Below are positions 55,560 to 64,000 of a stretch of 64,000 nt of DNA, piece by piece. The stretch is from NCBI RefSeq assembly GCF_000143415.4, contig NW_003314318.1, positions 1,105,394 to 1,169,393 of the forward strand. The letters are read 5' to 3'. This DNA comes from Selaginella moellendorffii. Lineage: Eukaryota > Streptophyta > Lycopodiopsida > Selaginellales > Selaginellaceae. Each line of letters begins with the position of its first letter. The first letter of the stretch is position 1. The notes beneath the pieces are model-generated. The model saw nothing but the letters and a program-made list of their open reading frames with translations, was not told the DNA's origin and searched no databases. Position numbers and translations under genes: made by a program.

Positions 55560-55800
55560 AGATGGGCCGTAGGACCTTCACCTGTACGGTTTGGACACCG
55601 CTTTCAGTCTTACAAGAGCGCATCCCCGTGCAGTGCTTGGACGATTCAGCCAATGTGCTTCCAATGAGCAATAGGGCACACGGTGACGTGTGCTAGCTAC
55701 GAGCTCTTGGCCCACATGCGGTTTGCGGGGACAAATCCAAGATCTCGGGTCCCAGAAGATCAATCGGATAATGGCATCGAGCACGTTCGCCCGGCATTTT
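55560..55800 (-). pseudogene. IBA57 remnant of unit 2, last exons
   Basis: 55560-55690 matches IBA57 exon 5 (GTAGGACCTTCACCTGTA; CTTACAAGAGCGCATCCCC), with the beginning of exon 5 deleted. 55695-55720 matches the exon 4 signature region (AGCTCTTGGCCCACAT). The remainder is unalignable. No frame is left. Confidence 0.7.
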
Positions 55801-56359
55801 CCATACATGGACGGCTAGTGACTAATTATGAAAGTTGAGATAAAAATGAAAACTGCGTATCACTGATTTGGTTTTAAGGCAATTTGATAAACATATATTA
55901 TAAAGAGTTTAAAGATGTACATTATTAATTTATGCAATTTCATTAAAGTATTCAAAGTCTCTCCTCCACAAAAATATGGAAATCATCACAAGCATAAACA
56001 ATGTAATCACACGTGATAAAAAATAGCAAATTAACACTAAATGTGGCTTTGAGCCCTTCTCTAACTTATGCTAAAATATCTTCTCCTAATGATGCTTTTA
56101 AATAGCCAATTATAACCAAAAAATATCATTCAGTACCAGTTTTAAAGGGCTTTGGTGGTATTTAGGGCATATAATGTTTTGAAAAAACCAATTCAATCAT
56201 TGATTAAAATTAGGGTGGGGCCAATTTTAGTATAGCAGGTTAGATTTAAGCACTTGAACCCTCATGTTAACAATATACACTGTGGGATAGCACCTGCAAC
56301 TGGATAAATAACCCTTAAGTTGTACACACTCTATATCATTGTATAAATTGAGACCTTGT

Positions 56360-56470
56360 ATTAGAGGAATTGCCTCTAGATTAAGAAAAACTGAACACAG
56401 CAAGCAAGAGAGAGAGGAAACCTCTATAAATTTCTATTGGTCCTTCTGGAATTCCTTATTCCTCTTGATC
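56360..56470 (-). pseudogene. IBA57 remnant of unit 2, exon 3 edge
   Basis: CTAGATTAAGAAAAACTGAACACAGCAAGC and GGTCCTTCTGGAATTCCTTGTTCC-like text match intron 3 and exon 3 of the intact gene (51525-51605). It is separated from the other remnant by ~560 bases of unrelated AT-rich DNA. Confidence 0.7.
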
Positions 56471-56579
56471 ACCAAGCTCGAAACCAGAAAAATGTATAAC
56501 TATTGTTATAGATCAATGAAACTTGAGTGTAGTGGAGAAGTTTTATTGTCTCTCTAGATTAGTTGCCCACTTTAGATCA

Positions 56580-57880
56580 TGTGTTTGAGGAATTTGCAAA
56601 AGCACTTTGAGGGGGGGATTGTAGGGGGTTCCAAAATTATAGTAAAGATAATGGGTTGTAGGGGGTTCCAAAAGTATAGTAAAGATAGCAATGTTAAGAC
56701 TTTAGTTTTGAAAGAACTTTTTAATGATGCTTCCAAATTAAATTGAGGTTAGAATTAAAAGTGAGTAGTCTTAGGTGGGAGTGAGCACAGACTTAAAGAG
56801 TGCTAAAGAAGCTCCTCAAAAAAGTGCTCAAGAGCAATTCTTATTTCCAGAAAGGAAATTAATTGTAATGCTCTTAACTCAAGTGGAATGGTGCCCCATT
56901 TGAATATCATATAGCTTATTGATCTTCACCCTATGTTAGGGGTTTAGGCCTTCCCTTCAGGATGAAGGTGGGGAGTTAAGATATCCATATTAGGCCATTA
57001 ATCCATGGTGTTTCCCTTTAGTGTCTCGGGCTAGGTGATACATTTAAGGCTGAAGATTTAAAGAGTCTTATATCATAAAATGTTAGAAACTTGGAGATTT
57101 AATGTGTTTGGATGTTTGTGCCTAAAGGGAGTGTAACTGAACCTTAAATATAGTCTTATTTAGAAAGGGGTATAGTAAAAAGTTTGAGAAATTCTGAAAA
57201 GTTGGTTAACACTCAATTATTTGTGTAATAAGTAGTTGAATTTAAGTAGGACAAAGTCAGAGTTAGCACAATATGTGGGAACCTTGGTAAAGGAATCTAG
57301 TAAAAGTCAAAATAAAGGTGGTTGGATAGATGAAGTAAGTTGATAAATTGGCAAGGGAAATATATAATTTACACTTGGGAGAAAGTCTAAAGCATGCTTT
57401 CATTTGGACAGGGGTTTATAAAAAGTTTTAAAATGTATAGTATGATTGGGTAGATTGGGTATGGATGACCAATTTAAGACATTAGATGTGTTTGTCATTG
57501 TTTTATGTCTAGCTTGGATCTAATCCCAAACCCAAAACTAATAATTCGTGGAGTACATATATCCCTCGGGTTATGCTAAAATATCACTAGACTTCATTTA
57601 GCTCTATTTTGCATATTAGTCTTGGCATTTCGATATTAAATACTCTAGAATTATTTTAATTCTATTTTATGTATTTTTGCTCCTTTATTATTTAGCTTGG
57701 GAGTTATTCAATGCTCATATTCTTTCATTCATTGGCTATATGATTGGGAATTTAGCTCTATCCCTTCATTAAATGGCTCAAGGCTTTAAAACTCAAGTTT
57801 TACTTTGTTGCATTTCACACATATATCCAAGGGTTAAATTTTGCTCTACAGTAAACTACTATAGGGTATAAAGTGAAAAC
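56580..57880 (+). repeat. Interspersed repeat (family B)
   Basis: Opens with two GGTTGTAGGGGGTTCCAAAAGTATAGTAAAGATA-type units (56625 and 56655), then carries the sequence found reversed at 901-1560. Its later part (57380-57870) resembles 63590-64000. It has replaced the IBA57 5' half, IES6 and the peptide gene in unit 2. Confidence 0.5.
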
Positions 57881-58269
57881 CATATATATTATATAATGAG
57901 ATTTTAACAATCTACATCAAGAATTGGGTAGATTTAAAAACTAGTTCTTTACAGGAATTTCTAGCAATTTGGAAAGATGCTTATGAAGATTCAAGTGCTT
58001 AGTAGCAATAGAAATGGGAGCCTAACAGTTCACTATCAAAACCATATACTAGTGGCAAGATTGAAACCATAATAGTGAGCAAGAGTGTGTGTACTAGACA
58101 CGATTTAAATTTAGATTCAGCTTTGAATCAACCACTTGATCATGAGCAAAAGTGTTTCAACTAAAGATGATATGGTATATAGTTATGCCCATGTGGTAGT
58201 AGTTTCTATATATATATATAGCCATTTATATACAATTGAAATACATTTCTTCCTCCTCGTGTATCACTA

Positions 58270-58500
58270 CTTTCAAAGCATAGTAAAACCTGGAAAAGGT
58301 AATTTCCTTGTCAATCATTCTTTTTATTTTAGTTGACAAGATTGAATTAAAGGTAAAGAATGCAACTATATCACTTGTTTTGAATAACATTTTCAGCCTC
58401 AAGTTAGTGACGATAAAGAGGTTTCTTTTCTTAGTAGATTAGCAAACAAGGACATAGTTTATAAATTTATTTATGTATTTTAGTAGTAGGAAACTCATAA
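58270..58500 (+). repeat. Shared end of the tandem unit, unit 2
   Basis: The same sequence as 53690-53900, diverged. It shows that unit 2 once had the full length before repeats replaced its middle. Confidence 0.6.
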
Positions 58501-58559
58501 ATGGACAATGTTTGTGAGCTAATTATGACAATTGCAAAGTGATGTGATGATTTGGACAT

Positions 58560-59380
58560 GTCAAACCTAAGGTGAGACTACCTTGAACCTATTCTACTAA
58601 TAACACAAAAGTAAGATTTTCAACTTCAAACACATAGTTAACATATAAATTAGTATGTGGAAAATAAAAACACTTAACTCAACATCAAACTGAGAATGAA
58701 AATCATATTGATATGTAAAAAACAAAAAAAAATTGCAAATGAGAAGGTGGCTTAAGCTAAGAAAATAAGGCAAAATAAAGGATCAAATGGCAAATTAAAA
58801 GACCCTATGAATTCTCTAACTCATCTTTAAAATTATCTTTAAAGTAATCAAATTCCTTATTAAAAGGAATCCACTTCACAACTTCCTATAAACTCAATCT
58901 TTTTACAAAAAACTAGATTGTATAAATTATAACTCTCTAATTGATATCACAATTACACTCCATATTAGTTAAAGATGGTAATATGATTATATCCCACAAC
59001 ACCAAAAGCTCAATCCAATAAAGCAACACCAATAGCTTTAAGTAATGATAGCATGGCATAGCAGAAAAAGAGAATGTATGAAAACTGAAAAGGTAATAAT
59101 AAATTTGATAACTATAATCTTAGATCTGGCAAAAAGTTAACACAAATCTAAATCTAAAAAAGAACAAAGGAACAAAAACAAAAACATAATTATGAACAAT
59201 CCTAAACACTGAGTAAAGCACTACCCTTCAACCAAAAGTTTGCACTCTTGGATACAATGCAATGCTCTTCACTTCCACTAATATGAGCATTTGGAATATC
59301 AAAATAAATATCTTACTTGCGATTCCTTTATTATAAACAAGAATGGAATTTAATCTCAAGTATATGCTATATTACAATAA
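58560..59380. repeat. Interspersed repeat (family D)
   Basis: Related to 37130-37760 and partly to 1-187. Non-coding and AT-rich. It lies between the unit 2 end and SURNod19 copy 3. Confidence 0.5.
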
Positions 59381-59467
59381 TTAATGTCTTACCTCTATAT
59401 ATGCATTTTTTTTTCCCAACTTTATATATATTTATTATATTTCATAGCAGGCCATCCCCAAATAATC

Positions 59468-60974
59468 CTAAAGCAATGCATTGTATCCTTTATGGGACTC
59501 TCGTTTCTTGTTCCAAATGCTAAATCTGACCACCAATGCCACCATTGCAACGATCCCAAGCGTGACCGCCATCACATTAACTCTAGTTTTCACATCCTGG
59601 AGGAGAAAAAAGCAATTGCTCAATCTAACAAACAAGTAAGAAACGTACCTTGATTTCTCCTAGAGACACAGTGTCATTGTCGCTCACCATGAGATAGAAG
59701 ATCGCCATGACACCCGTGTGCTCCTGGGCAGAACTATAAGATGAGGAGAAGTGGAGCTTCTCACCGCTCGCGACCATTAGAGTCCCTGGCTCGGGAATGC
59801 ATGTAGACATTCCAACAACGTAGCCATCTTCGTTGCCAGGAGCTGATCCATTCCCGTATAGAGGAATCGAGGAGCACAAGTGCCGACCGTCCTGGAAAAG
59901 CCACACAAATCGACAGTCATGAGAGTTTTTTTTTACTTCTTACCTCTCCGTGCATGCTCATGCCCATGCCTGCAGCGTGCTGATGTGCTACTCCGTAGAT
60001 AATGCTACCCCCTTTTGGAATCACCAGGTGATTCTCCAGCTGATAAATACAATCGGGATTTGAGGACGGGTCACAAGCAGGAACGTCATACTCGGTCTGC
60101 AAGACAATCGTAAGAAACATAAGAGAAACTTTTAGAATGAGGAAAAACGAACTTGGCAGCCAACTTGAGGGTCGACTGGATCCCGCTTCCTGCTGTCTGT
60201 GATGTCGAACAAATAAACACGAACAGGTAGGACACACTCGTCCCACTCCACCCATTCAACGGTATATTGCATGTAGAAAACCCTCTTTGGTGCTTGAAAT
60301 CCCGGCTTCACTGCGCATTTGGTCCCTTCGTAGCAGCAACGCAGACCGCCTTTGTAGCCTTCCTTCAAAGGTTGTCCCGAGATTTCTGTTGTTACGTTGT
60401 ACAAGCTGCAGCGGCACTCATGGCATAGTTGGGGATCATATGTTCCTCTGCCGTCGATGGCATGGAGATTGAGCACAAAGAGCTCCTCGTAGCCTTCCGG
60501 AGGGTTGCCAATGCCGATAGCATAGGATCCTGGAACAAAGTAGCTCGTGTGCCTTGTCTCGGCACCAAGACCCCAGAACTGTGAATGGACGTTGTGCTGA
60601 CAAATTCCATCGTTTCCAGTGATTATAGCGGATGGCGAGCCTAGACGATCATGGAAACCGCCTCTGACCAGCTCTTTTCTCTCGGAGCTCTTCAGGTAGA
60701 GGCCAAATACCACCCAGTGATGCAGATAGAGTTCGGTCAGAGGCACGGGATTCCCAAGCTCATCTACAATCTCTCCCTGAAAGTTCTTGACGCCAATATG
60801 ACCTTTGGGAAACTCGATCTTGTAGTATCGGTCTTGGACCTCTCCCGGCTCCAGAGAAAAAGCTGGAGATTTGTAAGTCTTCCTTTGAATTCTGGAGCAA
60901 TCCTTCGATTCTGCTGGAGATGAAGACCATAGCAAAACGATGGCCACGACCAGAACGAAAGGCTTCCCGTCCAT
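59468..60974 (-). CDS. SURNod19-family membrane protein, copy 3
   Basis: Four exons: 60974-60153, 60096-59944, 59891-59649, 59596-59468; ~448 residues. It has the same layout as the other two: signal peptide (FVLVVAIVLLWSSSPAES), ectodomain with HH, HQH and HTGVM motifs, a C-terminal helix interrupted by Arg (MVALVVRFSIW) and tail NKKRES. The exon 1 protein is three residues shorter than copy 2 (loss near residue 28). The upstream AT-rich repeat DNA lies at its 3' end, so its downstream context differs from copies 1 and 2. It is intact. Confidence 0.88.
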
Positions 60975-61014
60975 TTTTTAGCCGCTATTCACCCCCGCCG
61001 TGCTCACTAGAAAA

Positions 61015-61600
61015 TCACCGCGGACGAAAACCACTTGTGTGGTAGGACCTTCGTTGCATGCCGCCACCTATGCTTAGTGGTTTGGACACCGCTTTCAGTC
61101 TGACAAGAGCACATCCCTGTACAATGGTCACAGTATCCATCTTCTTGGACGATTCTGCGCCGACGATTTCAGCACCAGGACTCACTGCCTCACTGATTTC
61201 TGCAATGAGCACAAGTAAGAAAATGTCCACGGCTCAGCGTACCTTTGCCACCTGTCAAGAAAATGATCGCTCCATTGTCGAAGTCGATCGCGTTCAGATC
61301 TTCCGGATTGTATTCGAGAGGAATCGCCTCCCTGTCAATCACTAGATTAAGAAAAACTCAACACAGTAGAGAAAACCTCCACAGCCGGTCCTTCTGGAAT
61401 TCCTTGCTCCAACCTCGACAAAAGATAATACTGCTCCTCGGCAACCTCTTGAGCGGCATCATTCAATGGCGCTGGAAAAGAAAAAAACAACGTGTAACTG
61501 TTGTTATAGATCAGCGTCACTATGAAACTTACGTCCGAAAAGACACCTCGAAAGCCGAGACATCCTGTCCTGGGATCTTTATGCCAACGCCAGCCTTCCA
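61015..61600 (-). pseudogene. IBA57 remnant of unit 3
   Basis: Exons 5, 4, 3 and part of 2 are recognisable, but exon 4 lacks ~90 bases including the KGCYVGQE codons. The sequence leaves exon 2 at GCCAGCCTT (near 61596) and continues with CCAGTTTCCCGG, which in unit 1 lies ~970 bases away beyond the IBA57 start. So the 5' half of the gene is deleted. Exon 5 is also short. Confidence 0.8.
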
Positions 61601-61682
61601 GTTTCCCGGCCCTTACTCTGCTGTTACTCGAGTTGCTGAATTCCCCGCGAGTAGCATTCTATAACTGTGCTATAAGTCGAGG

Positions 61683-62202
61683 AGGAGAGTTTACTTGAGA
61701 ACTACAGAGACCCAAGTAGCCTTGAACGTAATCGTCGGGAAGACACCTGATGCGCTTCAAGACATCGGCATTTGCATACCTGAGCTTTGTTCGAGGATCC
61801 GTGTAAGGTGCGTTTACAAGGAGAAAATAACGAGAGGAGATTACACGGTGGAGAAATGGCGAGACAGCACCTTACCTCAAATCCAGAGACGTCGCAGTAT
61901 TTCTTGGAAGGATAAATGGAAGGAGGCGATTCGATGTTAACATCTGCAAATGTACGAGGCTAAACAATGTACGAGGTACTGGTATGGAATCAGGAACTCA
62001 CAGTTGCGGGAAGGAGATGGAAATTCTCGGCCTGGACGATCTGCTTGAGATGCTTCCAGTGCCTACCTCGCGTGTTGCCCTTGGGATAGCGCTCCAGGAG
62101 CTGCGATCGCATGAATGGAAGAAGCGCCGGGAGCACGCATTCCGCTGCCTCGATCGTCGCCGCACGACGAAGACGCCTGCGCTGCATCACTGAAGGAATC
62201 AT
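61683..62202 (-). pseudogene. IES6: IES6 (INO80 subunit) gene, damaged
   Basis: Exon order is normal here: 62202 down gives a start MIPSVMQRRRL..., then LLERYPKGNTRGRHWKHLKQ and IVQAENFHLLPAT; next VNIESPPSIYPSKKYCDVSG; then the YL1-type module (APYTDPRTKLRYANADVLKR; CLPDDYVQGYLGL). Two lesions: exon 1 lacks ten bases that encode DEP(N) in unit 1, shifting the frame at the splice, and the last intron's acceptor AG is AC (61811-61812 on the plus strand). The protein would join the INO80 chromatin remodeller. A functional copy must lie elsewhere. Confidence 0.75.
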
Positions 62203-62407
62203 CTCACGAACCCTAATAGCATCTATTCAAACGGATCTCATTATCTACCCCATATCTCTCTCTCCATACTGCAGCTGACCTGTACTGAAATTTTATAATC
62301 AACTGAGGGCGATGTTCTAACAACGGGCTTCATCGCTATCCTTGCTCGCACACATAGCCTATGTTCGATAACGCCCTTCTCATTCACTCTCTGTTAGTCT
62401 TCTTATC

Positions 62408-62641
62408 ATGGCTGCGGGCGTGGGCGTCTTCAAGCTTCTTGTGGTTGCGGCAGTTCTCATGTTCACATTTGTTGCTAGCATTGAGTCTGCGCGTGTCTTT
62501 GGAGGGGACTTTATTCAACTAGTTCAAGGTGGTAGCAATCCAAGTTTGAAGTGCCAAGACACAGGAGATCCTTGCACGCAGAATAAGGATTGCTGCAAAG
62601 GAGGGTGTCTGTATCAAGTTGGAATTTGTGTTGGCTGGTAG
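62408..62641 (+). CDS. Secreted cystine-knot-like small peptide
   Basis: 77 codons. A hydrophobic signal peptide (residues ~8-25, cleavage near ESA28) and a mature part of ~49 residues with exactly six cysteines: C49-x6-C56-x5-C62-C63-x3-C67-x6-C74. This spacing, with the central CC pair, is that of the inhibitor cystine knot (knottin) fold, which plants use in antimicrobial and protease-inhibitor peptides. Target and activity are unknown. Similarity to unit 1 extends beyond the stop codon, and GTAGGT overlaps the stop, so an alternative spliced end is possible. It lies ~200 bases from the IES6 remnant on the opposite strand. Confidence 0.7.
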   Translation: MAAGVGVFKLLVVAAVLMFTFVASIESARVFGGDFIQLVQGGSNPSLKCQDTGDPCTQNKDCCKGGCLYQVGICVGW

Positions 62642-62899
62642 GTGCCAAAATGACATTGTGCCATAAGGTTTCCTCTTGCTTGCATCCTGGTCACAATGTC
62701 ACAACTTCTAGAAGAGGGTTTCTTCCAGTTGTGCAGATCTACAGATTGACACAAGCTATTGGAACAATAGCACTGAATAATGATTGAAAGAAGAATTTCA
62801 GTGCTCCCCAATTCTTGAAGGTCCCCATTTTTCTTCCAATTCTGTTGTTTGAGGACAGTCTTATGACCTTATACTCTTTCTTTTTTTTTTTGGTTTTTT

Positions 62900-64000
62900 C
62901 TTCTCCTTAGTCACTTCTTGGCTTGCGATCATCTAGGAGCACAAGTTTGTAAGCAAGCTTGTAAATCTCATTGGTGTTGTTATGCGGACATGGCAATAGT
63001 TTTTATGTATATGTACCTAGAGTTGAGACATACACTCCTTGTATGCTGATCTCTCCACTACTTTTATCTTATCAGAACAATTAGCTCCTTGATCTTGGGC
63101 ATGGGATTTGTTAATCAAGAGGCCAATGACAAAGAGGATGAGTTTTTTATTACAATCCCTCTTGGGATGTTTGATGAGGTGTTGGATGTGTTAGAGGTTT
63201 GAAGTATCACAAACTTGATTATAGGTATTAAAAATTATGTCTTTCTACTGCTAAAAAGTCAATATTGTTAGACCCTTTGCCAAATTAACATAAACCAAAA
63301 GGGCACTAAAGAAGAAAATTTTAATTATTAGTTTGCACTTATTACTATTGGGTTTGTGATATTGAGTTTGGTCCCTCAATATTCGCTAAATAATAACTTA
63401 CTGTGTTTATTAAAAATACTCTTGTTCATGTGTTAATCCCATTTTGGTTCTATATAATAATTATGGAAAGTATATAAATCTGCTACTTAAACATATCTAG
63501 GAAATGTAAAGAGTGTTATTCCCAAATTCATAATTTATCATCATTTTATATTTAATAATTTTTTTAGATTATCCTAAAGAATAAATCCTAGGATTTGGGT
63601 GAAAGCCTAAAGCATGCATAAAAAAATTTAAATATATAATAAAGATGGGTAAATTGGGTATGGATGACTAACTTGAGATATTATATAGCTTCTAACAGAT
63701 ATTATGACTTGAGATATTATATAGTTTTATGTATAACTTGGGTTTAACCCCAAACTCCATACCATGTTCGTTTGTAGAGTACTTCATATCCTTCTGTTAT
63801 GCAAAAATAACTCCTGTTATACTAAAATAATATTAAACTTTATTTGGCTTTATTTTGCATATTAGTCTTGGCATTGGGATATTGAATGCTCTAAAATTAT
63901 TTCAATGTTACTTTATGCATTTTTATTCCTTCACTCTTTAGTTGTACACTTATAATAAAACTCAAGTTTTATTTTGTTGCATTTACCACATATGTCCAAG
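62900..64000. repeat. AT-rich repeat debris at the window end
   Basis: 62930-62970 repeats the 53665-53700 text after the peptide gene (TAGGAGCACAAGTTTGTA-GC-AGCTTGTAAATCT). 63590-64000 resembles 57380-57860 (GGTAAATTGGGTATGGATGAC; TTATTTGGCTTTATTTTGCATATTAGTCTTGGCAT). No gene found. Confidence 0.45.

Noticed and set aside
1..64000. CRISPR arrays, ribosomal RNA genes, bacterial operons
   Set aside because: No regularly spaced direct repeats with unique spacers, no rRNA-like sequence, and gene structure is plainly eukaryotic.

Overview
The window reads as nuclear DNA of a seedless land plant, most likely a Selaginella-like lycophyte. The evidence is short introns (mostly 50-75 bases, GT-AG) in clearly plant-type genes (acireductone dioxygenase, SURNod19 family, IBA57, IES6) set among plant-type LTR and Mutator-like elements. 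The species is inferred from style, not proven. Three runs of N (17794-17893, 28066-29010, 42375-42474) are assembly gaps.

Layout. 1-11.9 kb is almost entirely retroelement debris. It holds a ~1.5 kb LTR family ('family C') with a purine-rich 12/6-base minisatellite inside the LTR, two insertions of it with 5-bp target duplications, and a complete 625-bp TRIM ('family A') with a 5-bp target duplication. 11.9-21.2 kb is an old minus-strand Ty3/gypsy chromovirus, split by a younger 5.6 kb LTR element (12930-18502) that has gag and upstream ORFs but no pol.

21.4-35.2 kb looks like one ~13.8 kb DNA transposon bounded by degenerate terminal inverted repeats. It carries a Mutator-like transposase (minus strand), two small CPxC zinc-finger proteins and, most unusually, a ten-exon gene joining a ParB-like domain to a circularly permuted N6/N4-type DNA methyltransferase. 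Several genes have isolated nonsense codons, so this copy is probably dead. 35.2-38.9 kb is AT-rich repeat debris.

38.9-48 kb is a degraded genic zone: an intronless, divergent proteasome beta5-like gene; a tandemly duplicated convergent pair of kinase-like pseudogenes; a duplicated 5' fragment of the acireductone dioxygenase gene; and an ankyrin-type pseudogene.

48.1-62.7 kb is the main living region. It has an intact acireductone dioxygenase gene (methionine salvage) followed by a block present three times: SURNod19 (three intact copies, minus strand), IBA57 (intact in unit 1, remnants in units 2 and 3), IES6 (broken in units 1 and 3), and a small secreted cystine-knot-like peptide (broken in unit 1, intact in unit 3). 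Decay differs per unit: transposon replacement, a microhomology deletion, an inversion and point mutations. 62.9-64 kb returns to repeat debris.
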